This document shows, piece after piece, positions 16,685 to 24,696 of a stretch of 64,000 nt of DNA. A model generated the notes under the pieces. That model ran no database searches. It had not been told where the DNA came from and saw only the letters and a list, made by a program, of their open reading frames with translations. The translations under genes and the position numbers were made by a program. This DNA comes from Nocardioides sp. WS12 (GTDB lineage: Bacteria; Actinomycetota; Actinomycetes; Propionibacteriales; Nocardioidaceae), in contig NZ_CP053928.1 of the NCBI RefSeq assembly GCF_014108865.1, forward strand, positions 4,774,001-4,838,000, given 5' to 3'. Numbering within the stretch: position 1 is the stretch's first letter; every line of letters begins with the position of its first letter.

Positions 16685-17662
16685 TCAGAATTCGTGACGC
16701 TCTGGGGCAAGAATGGCCCGGTAGCTGTTCCGCTGTGGGCCGAGGAGGCGCTCCAGCAGGAACGCACGCTTCAGGTACAGGTGGGCGTCGTGCTCCCACG
16801 TGTACCCGATACCGCCGTGGTTCTGGATGTTGTCGGCAGCGCTGGTCCGGGCACCGTTCACCGCCAGCACATAGGCGGACGACGCGTGGAACGCAGCGTC
16901 CGGAGCGCCGGCCTCGACGAGGAGCGCGGCCTGGAAGACCTGCCCGACTGTGGCGTATGACGCGATCGCCATGTCGGCGCAACGGTGCTTGACCGCCTGG
17001 AAGGAGCCGATCGCCTTGCCGAACTGGGTCCGGGTCTGGGCGTACGCAGCGGACATGTCACAGATGGCCTCAATGATCCCGAGCAGTTCTGCCGCAGCCA
17101 GCACCCGTGCCCGGTCCATCAGCGCCGGGCCCTCGATCTGAACGACTGTCCCGGTGGTCGTCACGCGGGAGAACCGTGTGCAGGGGTCGACTCCAGGCGT
17201 CGGCTCTGCGTCGACCACCACGGACAGGGTGCCGCCGTTCTCCTCGACCCGGAGCAAGAGGTCGCCCGGCCGCGCGTCGATGGCGACGCCACCCAGATCC
17301 ATGCCCACGCGTCGGTTCCCGCTGGCGATCTCCTCAGCGAGCGAAGTCTCGCCAGCGAGCGCTGCAACTCGAGCCCCGAGCACCGAGGAACGGAACGGTC
17401 CCGGCGCCAGCCCGCGACCGAGTTCCCGGAACAGCATCACCTCTTCGGGCAAGCCCAGGCCGACTCCGCCCTGCTCCTCCGGGAGCGACAGGGCCAACCA
17501 GCCGAGGTCGGCGCAGCGTGACCAGGTCTCCTCGTCGATGACGGCCGACCGCGGATCTGCGGCAAGCTCGCGGACTCGGGAGATCGGAAGCTCCTTGGCC
17601 AGGAAACCGGCAGTCGAGGCGGCGATTTCGGTCTGGTCAGGCGACGGGGCGAGGTTCATCAT
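16685..17662 (-). CDS. Acyl-CoA dehydrogenase, short (ChsE/FadE-like subunit)
   Basis: A 325-aa protein, shorter than the usual ~380 aa. It retains the FAD/substrate segments RTQFGKAIGSFQAVKHRCAD and the C-terminal GGIGYTWEHDAHLYLKRA. Two in-frame ATGs open the gene (17662, 17659). Short, divergent family members in actinobacteria often form alpha2beta2 heterotetramers in steroid side-chain oxidation, but no second short subunit is adjacent here. It shares an operon with the DUF35 and thiolase-fold genes (33-bp gap). Substrate is unknown. Confidence 0.85.
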   Translation of the reverse strand: MMNLAPSPDQTEIAASTAGFLAKELPISRVRELAADPRSAVIDEETWSRCADLGWLALSLPEEQGGVGLGLPEEVMLFRELGRGLAPGPFRSSVLGARVAALAGETSLAEEIASGNRRVGMDLGGVAIDARPGDLLLRVEENGGTLSVVVDAEPTPGVDPCTRFSRVTTTGTVVQIEGPALMDRARVLAAAELLGIIEAICDMSAAYAQTRTQFGKAIGSFQAVKHRCADMAIASYATVGQVFQAALLVEAGAPDAAFHASSAYVLAVNGARTSAADNIQNHGGIGYTWEHDAHLYLKRAFLLERLLGPQRNSYRAILAPERHEF

Positions 17663-17695
17663 CGGATAGTCCGCATCGTTGGTGGTTGAGAAGAT

Positions 17696-18112
17696 TCAGA
17701 CAGGCTCGAACTGGAGCAGGGTCCAGTCCGGGGTGACGTCGTCGTAGCCGACCCGCACCATCTGGCCGATCGTGATCGATTCCGGATCTTCGATCCGCAG
17801 TGAACCGATCATCCGGAACCCTTCGGCCATGGTCACGTGCACCAACGCGTACGGCGCGGTCTCCTGATACGCCTTGGTCGGGGCACGACGTACGACGGTG
17901 TAGGTGTAGATCCGGCCGTGGCCAGCAAGCGGGGTCCACGTCGCCTTGTCATCGAGGCATCGGTTGCAGATCTCCTTGGGCACGTAGCGGAACGCGCCAC
18001 ATCCGTCGCACTTCTGCACCTTGATGGCGTGCTCGCGGAGTGAGTCCCAGAACGGGCGCTGCCAGGCCGGGACACCCTGCGGGAGGAACTTGTCGTAGTG
18101 GTCCATGCTCAC
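17696..18112 (-). CDS. DUF35 OB-fold protein with zinc ribbon
   Basis: A 138-aa protein. The N-terminal rubredoxin-like zinc ribbon (CDGC at about 35-38 and CNRC at about 49-52) is followed by an OB-fold with the typical GHGRIYTYTVVRR strand. DUF35 proteins bind thiolase-fold partners; the ChsH2 DUF35 domain activates the Ltp2 aldolase in cholesterol side-chain breakdown. Its start overlaps the stop of the thiolase-fold gene (ATGA, 18109-18112), so the two are translationally coupled and likely form one complex. Confidence 0.92.
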   Translation of the reverse strand: MSMDHYDKFLPQGVPAWQRPFWDSLREHAIKVQKCDGCGAFRYVPKEICNRCLDDKATWTPLAGHGRIYTYTVVRRAPTKAYQETAPYALVHVTMAEGFRMIGSLRIEDPESITIGQMVRVGYDDVTPDWTLLQFEPV

Positions 18113-19296
18113 ACCTCACCGAGAATCGCCGAGAAGTTGTTCTGCATCGCGCCGCCGACACCGCTCACATATCCGAAACGGGCGTTGTCGACCTGACGGG
18201 GACCGGCGGTCCCCCGAAGCTGCTCGACCACTTCGATCATCGTGAAGATGCCGCAGCTACCGGCATGACTGAAGGAAAGGAAGCCGCCCGACGTGTTGGT
18301 CGGCAGCCTGCCGCCGATCTTGAGGGCACCCTTCTCGACGAACGGGCCGCTCTCGCCCGGCTTGCAGAAGCCCGCTGCCTCGAGGCCGAACAAGACGTTG
18401 ACACTGAAGTGGTCACCGATTCCGGTGACGTCGATGTCGTCACGCGCGACGCCAGCGAGGTCAAAGGCACGGTCTGCCGCCTGGGTGGCTGCTTCGAACT
18501 CGGCCAGTGAGGGGGCCACATTCGGGTCGATGTGGCTGTGCCCTTCGCCGTACCCGAGGAGGCCGATGGCCCGGCGGCCGTTGGCCCGGGCGACATCGGC
18601 TGTGGTGACCACCACGGCTCCGCCTCCCTGATTGATCGCGCAGCAGTCGAGGAGGTGCAACGGGTCGGCGATCATCCGGGAGCCGAGGACATCCTCGATG
18701 GTGATCTCACCGCGATGGCCGTTGAACGACAACGGATGCAAGGTCGCGCCGTGGCGCTGGGCCACGGCTACCTCTGCCAACTGCTCGGGCGTGGTGCCGA
18801 ACTCCGCCATGTGCCGCATGGCCAGGACGGCGTAGTCCGAGACCCGCGTCGTGCCATACACGTATTCGTAGGGACCGCTGAGCATCGCCATGGCGGCGAC
18901 CGCCTCATCGCGGTCCGCGCTCGCATACCCTTCGGGCATGCCGGCCGCCGCGGTGCAGATCAGAACGGCGTCAGCCAGTCCGGTGGACACCGCGTGAACT
19001 GCCAGATTGATCCCGGCCGCGCTCGAGGCTGCTCCGATCGAGGTCGACGCGTGGTAACGCAGTGGCTTGCCCAGCAGGTCGAAACCCAGGGCAGCGCCCG
19101 GCAGGTTGGCGCGGATCCCGGCACCCGGGGGACCTTCGCCGATGACGCCGTCGATGTCAGCGAGGCTGATACCCGCGTCCGCACACGCCGCCTTGGCGCA
19201 CTCGAACCAGACGTCCGCTGCGTTGCGATCGGTCAGGTCGCCCTGCTTCGTCTGGTAGACGCCGGCCACGACCGCCTCTCGGAATTGCCGAGCCAT
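18109..19296 (-). CDS. Thiolase-fold lipid-transfer protein (Ltp2-like), nucleophilic Cys absent
   Basis: A 395-aa thiolase-superfamily protein of the SCP-x/lipid-transfer type. The canonical nucleophile region reads STSIGAASSAAGINLA, with no cysteine where thiolases have one. The C-terminal CxG motif is replaced by GVGGAMQNN, while the histidine segment SFSHAGSCG is kept. This pattern argues against thiolysis and for an Ltp2-like retro-aldolase, or another C-C cleaving role with the coupled DUF35 partner. It is the first gene of the leftward operon, and a palindrome lies about 45 bp upstream of its start. Confidence 0.85.
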   Translation of the reverse strand: MARQFREAVVAGVYQTKQGDLTDRNAADVWFECAKAACADAGISLADIDGVIGEGPPGAGIRANLPGAALGFDLLGKPLRYHASTSIGAASSAAGINLAVHAVSTGLADAVLICTAAAGMPEGYASADRDEAVAAMAMLSGPYEYVYGTTRVSDYAVLAMRHMAEFGTTPEQLAEVAVAQRHGATLHPLSFNGHRGEITIEDVLGSRMIADPLHLLDCCAINQGGGAVVVTTADVARANGRRAIGLLGYGEGHSHIDPNVAPSLAEFEAATQAADRAFDLAGVARDDIDVTGIGDHFSVNVLFGLEAAGFCKPGESGPFVEKGALKIGGRLPTNTSGGFLSFSHAGSCGIFTMIEVVEQLRGTAGPRQVDNARFGYVSGVGGAMQNNFSAILGEV

Positions 19297-19338
19297 GCCA
19301 TCCCCTCACTGTCACCAATATCCATCGCCACGTTTATC

Positions 19339-19372
19339 GCGATATCAAAGATATCGCCATTTCGAATATTCG
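19339..19372. promoter_or_regulatory. Tandem palindromes upstream of the thiolase-fold operon
   Basis: GCGATATC (19339-19346) and GATATCGC (19350-19357) form a perfect inverted repeat with an AAA spacer. The perfect palindrome CGAATATTCG follows at 19363-19372. They lie 43-76 bp upstream of the leftward operon start, in an A+T-rich gap shared with lsr2, and look like operator sites. The cognate regulator is not known. Confidence 0.5.
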
Positions 19373-19578
19373 CGCAATAACCGCGATTAACGCAAGTGCG
19401 TGCGATCCAGATCACGATATGGCGCAACATTTGAATAGATTTCTTGAGGCCAAGCGGCTAATCTGGTCGTTACGAACCACGATTCCGGACGGGCCGCCTC
19501 ACCGAGCGGCGAGAAGTCTGAAGCTGCCCGGCATGATTCAATGCGTTACCACCAACCAAGAGGAAAGGGTTACCGCCC

Positions 19579-19905
19579 ATGGCTAGCAGAACGATCACTC
19601 TGTACGTGGACGACCTTGACGGCACCGAGATCAAGCAGGGCAAGGGCGGCCCGGTGACGTTTGGCTTGGACGGTCAGGACTACAGCGTCGACCTGACCGA
19701 GAAGAACGCGGCCGAGTTGCGCAAGCTTCTCCAGCGCTACATCGACGTTGCCGGCAAGGTCACCCGCAAGGCCGGCACGAAGGCCAAGAAGCTGGACGGA
19801 CCGTCCCCCGCGGAACTGCGGGCCTGGGCAGCCGACAACGGCTTCGACGTCCCGACTCGCGGCCGCATTCCGGACAGCATCCGAACGGCCTGGGAAAGCA
19901 AGTAG
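19579..19905 (+). CDS. lsr2: Lsr2 nucleoid-associated xenogeneic silencer
   Basis: A 108-aa Lsr2 protein. The N-terminal dimerisation domain contains TFGLDGQDYSVDLTEKNA. A short basic linker (KVTRKAGTKAKK) leads to the C-terminal DNA-binding domain, which has the AT-hook-like RGRIP in VPTRGRIPDSIRTAW. AGAGGAAAGGG lies upstream of the ATG. Lsr2 bridges A+T-rich DNA and silences acquired genes in actinobacteria. Here it sits at the left edge of a catabolic island with A+T-rich promoters. Whether this is the only lsr2 copy in the genome cannot be seen. A strong terminator follows. Confidence 0.96.
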   Translation: MASRTITLYVDDLDGTEIKQGKGGPVTFGLDGQDYSVDLTEKNAAELRKLLQRYIDVAGKVTRKAGTKAKKLDGPSPAELRAWAADNGFDVPTRGRIPDSIRTAWESK

Positions 19906-19929
19906 CCCTCGCAGTTCGTCGCACGCAAC

Positions 19930-19960
19930 AGGCCCCGGCGGGATCTCCCCGTCGGGGCCT
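19930..19960 (+). terminator. Lsr2 terminator
   Basis: A GC-rich hairpin with arms of about 13 bp and one mismatch (AGGCCCCGGCGGG pairing with the 19947-19960 side), 25 bp after the lsr2 stop. Loop is ATCT. Confidence 0.8.
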
Positions 19961-20019
19961 CGTCGTCCGGCCACCTACGCCCCGTTGCCAGCGACCGTCC
20001 CACCAGAAAGGCAGCCCCG

Positions 20020-20814
20020 ATGGCGCCCCCTCCCGAGGCAGTCGTGTTGACGGAGCCCGCTCCGGGCGTCCGCCTGATCACCCTCAACCGTCCCGACGTC
20101 CGCAATGCAATGACGGCCGACATGACCACCGCCTGGGACCAGGCGATCAACGCTGTCGCAGCCGACCGGCAGGTCCGGGCACTCGTGGTCACGGGCGCGG
20201 GTAGCTCGTTCTGCTCGGGGGCAGATCTGTCCTGGCTCGACCAGACCGCAGCCGAGGACGTCACGACGGACCGCCTACGAGACCGAATGCTGCCGTTCTA
20301 CCGGAGTTGGCTCGCTCCCCGAGAGTTGCCCTTCCCTGTGATCGCGGCCGTCAACGGTCCCGTGGTCGGCGCCGGGGTGTGCCTTGCGCTGGCCTGCGAC
20401 ATCCGGATTTCCAGTCCCGAGGCACACTTCTCGACACCCTTCATCTTCCTCGGCACCCACGGCGGGATGGGCGCGACCTGGCTCCTTCCCGAGGCCATCG
20501 GAGTGCCGCGTGCCCGGGAGATGCTCTACACCGGTCGGCAGGTCTTCGCCGACGAAGCGCTTGCCTGGGGTCTGGTCTCCGACGTGACCGAGGACGTCCT
20601 CACCCAGGCCCTGGAAGTCGCCCGCCGGATCGCCTCTGCGGGGCCCATCGCCCTCCGTCTGACCAAGGTCGGTCTCAGCCAGGCGGCCGCGGGGCTCGAG
20701 GCGGCCATCCAGTGGGAGGCGCTGGCCCAGCCGGTCACCATGACCACGGCCGACCTGCACGAAGGCGTCGAGGCGGTCCGGACGAATCGCGCCCCTGTTT
20801 TCCAGGGGCACTGA
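20020..20814 (+). CDS. Enoyl-CoA hydratase/isomerase family protein
   Basis: A 264-aa crotonase. The oxyanion-hole segments are CSGADLSWLD and NGPVVGAGVCLALACD. At the position of the first catalytic glutamate of hydratases (QPEILLG in the rat enzyme) it reads STPFIFLG, so that glutamate is missing. The second is kept in RAREMLYTG. An isomerase, hydrolase or other crotonase reaction is therefore as likely as hydration. It ends 4 bp before the convergent arsR gene. Confidence 0.88.
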   Translation: MAPPPEAVVLTEPAPGVRLITLNRPDVRNAMTADMTTAWDQAINAVAADRQVRALVVTGAGSSFCSGADLSWLDQTAAEDVTTDRLRDRMLPFYRSWLAPRELPFPVIAAVNGPVVGAGVCLALACDIRISSPEAHFSTPFIFLGTHGGMGATWLLPEAIGVPRAREMLYTGRQVFADEALAWGLVSDVTEDVLTQALEVARRIASAGPIALRLTKVGLSQAAAGLEAAIQWEALAQPVTMTTADLHEGVEAVRTNRAPVFQGH

Positions 20815-20818
20815 CCAC

Positions 20819-21247
20819 CTACCAGGTGAAGACGACCGCTGCCTTCTGTTCCGAAGCTGGCACCTCCGGGCGAGCAACGCGACGCTCCCGAGCCGCTTGG
20901 CTTCGACGTCCCTGCTTGGCGCTCGAATGGTCGATCTGGTCCCCGCGCAGGAGCCGTGGCTGAGGCGACAACTCCCACAAACCGTCGACGAGATCGCGCA
21001 GCGTCTCCTGCCGAAGCGAGTAATGGAGGTGACGACCGCGCTTTCGAGCGATGATCAACTCGGCTTGCACCAGCGTTTTGAGATGGTAGGAGATCGTCGG
21101 CTTCGAAACACTCAAGGCGTCCTCGAGAGCGCTCCATGAGAGTTCTCCGGCAGCGGCGATCTGTCGCACCATGTCGAGCCGGATCGGGTCTCCGAGCGCT
21201 TTGAAAGCACGGCTCGAGAGCGGGTCTTCAGGATCGGGATCGATCAC
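20819..21247 (-). CDS. ArsR-family transcriptional regulator
   Basis: A 142-aa winged-helix repressor starting at GTG 21247 (AGGGAAGGG upstream). TTG 21277 is a less likely start. The HTH reads LSWSALEDALSVSKPTISYHL, followed by the wing RKRGRHLHYSL. No metal-binding ELCVC-type motif is present, so it probably senses an organic ligand. The C-terminal ~40 residues are basic and disordered-looking. It is divergent from the LuxR-type regulator and likely controls neighbouring catabolic genes. Confidence 0.88.
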   Translation of the reverse strand: MIDPDPEDPLSSRAFKALGDPIRLDMVRQIAAAGELSWSALEDALSVSKPTISYHLKTLVQAELIIARKRGRHLHYSLRQETLRDLVDGLWELSPQPRLLRGDQIDHSSAKQGRRSQAARERRVARPEVPASEQKAAVVFTW

Positions 21248-21413
21248 GGCCTTGTCCCTTCCCTGGGCACATCTCAATAATGCATTGATTCAATCTATCC
21301 ATTATCTCGCATGCTCTCAAGTAATTCAGAATGCGCACAACAATCGCCAATCGCAATTCCCCAGCCATCGGTCCTTGACCCCGCACGGAAGACCTCTTAC
21401 CGTGGTCGATCAA
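21248..21413. promoter_or_regulatory. Divergent arsR / luxR regulatory gap
   Basis: A 166-bp A+T-rich gap between two regulator genes. It contains the palindrome ATTGATTCAAT at 21284-21294, next to AATGCATT at 21280-21286, a plausible ArsR site just upstream of arsR. Confidence 0.45.
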
Positions 21414-23765
21414 ATGCCATCTACGCGTGGTCGCGGCCAACGCGGCAACCTCCCCGCTGATTTGACCAGCTTCATCGGCCGACACCAGGAGAGTTCCGAG
21501 CTCAAGCGCCTCCTCGAGGTGTCTCGGCTCGTCACCGTGACCGGGGTCGGCGGGATCGGCAAGACCCGCCTCGCCCTGAGGGTCGCTGCCCAACTGCGGC
21601 GGGCTTTCCCGGGTGACGTCTGGTTTGTCGAACTCGGAGCGGTCGAGGATCCCGATCTGGTCGCCGGGCAGGTCGGGCTGGCACTGGGCCTGCGCGATCA
21701 CTCCGGCCGTTCTCCGGCAGAAGTCCTTCTCGACTATCTGAGCGACAAACAGGCGCTCCTCGTGATCGACAACTGCGAACATGTCATCGACGCAGCGGCA
21801 CTGCTCATTGCGGACCTGCTGAAGGTCGCCCCACAGGTCCGGGTCCTGACCACCTCCCGGCAGCGCCTGGGCATCACTGGCGAACACGTGTTGTCACTGT
21901 CGTCCCTCTCACTCCCCGACGCCGACAAGCCGGCCCCGCTTCCCGCGGCCTTCCCGCAGTACGAGGCCCTGATCCTGTTCGTCGAACGGGCCCAGGCAGC
22001 CACCCCGAGTTTCGCTGTCACTGCCAGCAACCACGCCGTTGTGGTTGCGCTGTGCCGCGCGCTCGACGGCATGCCTCTGGCGCTCGAGCTGGCTGCCGTT
22101 CGCCTGCGCATGCTGTCCCCTGAACAGGTCCTCGCGCGCCTCGACGACCGCTTCAGCCTGCTCGCGTCCCAGGACCAGTCGATCCATCCGCGCCAACGCA
22201 ACCTGCACGCGCTGATCGACTGGAGCTTCGAGCTGTGCTCACCCGAGGAGCGCACCCTCTGGATGCGACTGTCGGTGTTTCCGGGCGCCTTTGACCTCGA
22301 TGCGGCGATCGGCATCTGTGCCGGCGACGGTCTGGATGAAGCCGCTGTGCTCGATGCCCTCACCGGGCTCCTGGACAGGTCGCTGTTGGTCGCGGAACCC
22401 GGCGGGCCGCGGCGCATGCGCTACCGCGCGTTGGACACCATCCGCGAGTACGGTCGGCTGGCCCAGCGTGACGACCCGGAACTGATCACCACCCAGCGGC
22501 GCCGACACTACGAATACTTCCTCCAGCTGGCCCGGACCGCCGAGATCGACTGGTGCGGACCGGATCAACGGGACTGGGTCGCCCGACTCGACGACGAGCA
22601 CGACAATCTTCGAACCGCACTGGAGTTCTCGCTGTCCGAGCCCGGCGATCCACGGGGTGGACTCGATCTCGCGGGAAGCCTCTGGGTGCACTGGCTGATG
22701 AACGGCCTCCTCACCGAGGGACGCCACTGGCTCGACCGTGTCCTGGCGGTCCCCGGAGAACCGTCCAACGAGCGGGCGAAGGCGCTCTGGTGCGACGCCT
22801 ACCTGCGGCTGCACCAGGGAGACATCGATGGTGCCGTGGCCAAACTGGAGCTCGGGTCATTGGCAGCCGAGGCAGTCGACGATGACGACGCGATGGCCCA
22901 CCTGGTCGAGTGCAAGGGCGTGGCGGCACTGTTGGCGCAGGACTGGACAGCGGCCGCGACCCACTCGCGGTCCGCCGCAGCCAAGTACCGAGTGCTCGGC
23001 AACAAACTCGGGGCGATCTTTGCGCTGGCACGTCTGGCAATGGCCACCTACCGCTTGGGCGACATCGAGAATGCTTCGGTCCACTACACCGAGGCGCTCG
23101 CCCTCAGCGAAGAGTCGGGTGAGACCTGGGGTCGATCAACGGTCCTGTGGATCCAGGGCATCATGCACTTCGACTTCGGCGACATCGAAGCCGCGCAGGG
23201 CGCCATGCGCGACAGCCTGCGCATCAGACATTCCTTCCAGGATCGCCTCGGTGCCGCGCAATGCCTCGAGGTGCTGGCGTGGATCGCAGCGTCACAGCAG
23301 TCGTACGAGTCCGCTGCACGACTGCTCGGCGTCGTGCACGCACTGTGGTTGAGCACCGGAGGGAAGCTCTTCCCGCACATCCTTGATCGCGACCAACGCT
23401 GCCGGGCCGACATCGAGGAGGCGATCGGCAGTCGCCGCCTCAATGCGGCGCTGGAAGAAGGCACCCGGATGGGGGTCGACGACGGCATCCGGTTCGCCCT
23501 GGGGGCTGAGGCACCACCTCCGACGCCTGGAACGGCCAGCCGGTTGACCCCTCGTGAGCAGCAGGTGGCGGAACTCGTCGCCGAGGGCCTGAGCAACAAG
23601 ACCATCGCCGCCCAACTGGTGATCTCGCAGCGAACTGCTGAGGCCCACGTCGAACACATCCTGACCAAACTCGGCTTCAATGCTCGAGCCCAGATCGCAG
23701 CGTGGGTCGCCGAGAATCGTGGTACCCAGCCCAGCCCGACCGGGCGACCGCCTCAGAGCCGATAG
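21414..23765 (+). CDS. LuxR-family regulator with NB-ARC-like ATPase and TPR region
   Basis: A 783-aa regulator; ATG 21414 is chosen (GTG 21402 is also in frame). The order is an ATPase domain with P-loop GVGGIGKTRLAL at about 40-51 and Walker B LLVIDNCEHV, a TPR-like helical region over about 350-680, and a LuxR HTH at the C-terminus (LTPREQQVAELVAEGLSNKT, then RTAEAHVEHILTKLGF). This is the AfsR/MalT-like architecture in which ligand and ATP binding switch DNA binding. It is a likely activator for the surrounding catabolic genes. Its last 13 bases overlap the convergent amidohydrolase gene. Confidence 0.92.
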   Translation: MPSTRGRGQRGNLPADLTSFIGRHQESSELKRLLEVSRLVTVTGVGGIGKTRLALRVAAQLRRAFPGDVWFVELGAVEDPDLVAGQVGLALGLRDHSGRSPAEVLLDYLSDKQALLVIDNCEHVIDAAALLIADLLKVAPQVRVLTTSRQRLGITGEHVLSLSSLSLPDADKPAPLPAAFPQYEALILFVERAQAATPSFAVTASNHAVVVALCRALDGMPLALELAAVRLRMLSPEQVLARLDDRFSLLASQDQSIHPRQRNLHALIDWSFELCSPEERTLWMRLSVFPGAFDLDAAIGICAGDGLDEAAVLDALTGLLDRSLLVAEPGGPRRMRYRALDTIREYGRLAQRDDPELITTQRRRHYEYFLQLARTAEIDWCGPDQRDWVARLDDEHDNLRTALEFSLSEPGDPRGGLDLAGSLWVHWLMNGLLTEGRHWLDRVLAVPGEPSNERAKALWCDAYLRLHQGDIDGAVAKLELGSLAAEAVDDDDAMAHLVECKGVAALLAQDWTAAATHSRSAAAKYRVLGNKLGAIFALARLAMATYRLGDIENASVHYTEALALSEESGETWGRSTVLWIQGIMHFDFGDIEAAQGAMRDSLRIRHSFQDRLGAAQCLEVLAWIAASQQSYESAARLLGVVHALWLSTGGKLFPHILDRDQRCRADIEEAIGSRRLNAALEEGTRMGVDDGIRFALGAEAPPPTPGTASRLTPREQQVAELVAEGLSNKTIAAQLVISQRTAEAHVEHILTKLGFNARAQIAAWVAENRGTQPSPTGRPPQSR

Positions 23766-24694
23766 AGCCGTCGAGCGGTGTCCGCCAGGACCATCCGCTG
23801 GTCGTCACGCCCTAGGTCCTCGATCAACAGTTTGACCGCGTCCCAGACCGCCCCGTAGGTGCAGGTCGCCCGGTCGACCGGGAAGTTCGACTCCGCGAGG
23901 CATCGCCCCGGGCCGAACGCAGCCAGCACCTGGGACACCACTGCATGCCAGGCGTGCGCGAGTTGATGGCCCGCGATGGGCGTCACGAGTTGACCGCGAC
24001 CGAAGCCCAGCATCGGCATTCCGAGTCCGCCGACCTTGACCGCGACATTCCCGCATTCACTGAGCTCAACGATGCCATCCAGCCATGCGGCCATGACCTC
24101 GTCCTGTCGCCCGGCATAGGACCCGATGGACAGCGGCGATCCCAGGTGGTTCACGACGATCGTCGTGTCCGGGACGGCGCGGGCGGTCTCCGCCAACTGG
24201 GGGAGCTGGGGGTGGTACACGTAGGCGTCGTAGCTGAGCCCCCGGCCACCGAGAACAGCCAGGCCCGCACGGAACTCGTCGCGAGCCATCAGGTCTGGAG
24301 CCGGGCCCTGCGGCAACCGCGGTACAGCGGGGTCGTCGTCGTACGCCGTTGCCTGACGGATGCCCCTGAACCGTCCACCACCGGCGGCCTCATGCGCGTC
24401 CAGTACTTCCGGCAAGCGCGGATCGCTCAGGTCGGCGTACCCGACGATCGCAGCGAGATCCGGCCCACTCCCCCGGCTCCGGCCGTACAGCGCAGCCACG
24501 GTCTCCGTCTCTCCGACGGCACGCAGGTGGGCCGGGCCCCTCGCCCTGTAGCCCTGTCCACATTCGACATGCACGACCTGCGTGACGGCGTGCCCACCCG
24601 CGGCGACGTCCTCGTCGAGGTCACCCGGACGGTACGCCGGCCGCCGTCCTTCCTCGAACAGGTGGAAGTGCGAGTCAACGATCTCGCCTGACAT
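23753..24694 (-). CDS. Amidohydrolase-2 family metal-dependent hydrolase
   Basis: A 313-aa TIM-barrel hydrolase starting MSGEIVDSHFHLF, with the metal-binding H9-x-H11. Further conserved residues are H in VVNHLGSPL and the terminal acidic segment LAESNFPVDR. Related enzymes open lactone or pyrone rings (LigI-like) or decarboxylate aromatic acids. The start ATG 24694 lies 2 bp after the stop of the phosphotriesterase-like gene. Substrate is unknown, but a lactonase step fits two hydrolases encoded together. Confidence 0.88.
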   Translation of the reverse strand: MSGEIVDSHFHLFEEGRRPAYRPGDLDEDVAAGGHAVTQVVHVECGQGYRARGPAHLRAVGETETVAALYGRSRGSGPDLAAIVGYADLSDPRLPEVLDAHEAAGGGRFRGIRQATAYDDDPAVPRLPQGPAPDLMARDEFRAGLAVLGGRGLSYDAYVYHPQLPQLAETARAVPDTTIVVNHLGSPLSIGSYAGRQDEVMAAWLDGIVELSECGNVAVKVGGLGMPMLGFGRGQLVTPIAGHQLAHAWHAVVSQVLAAFGPGRCLAESNFPVDRATCTYGAVWDAVKLLIEDLGRDDQRMVLADTARRLYRL

Positions 24695-24696
24695 CG

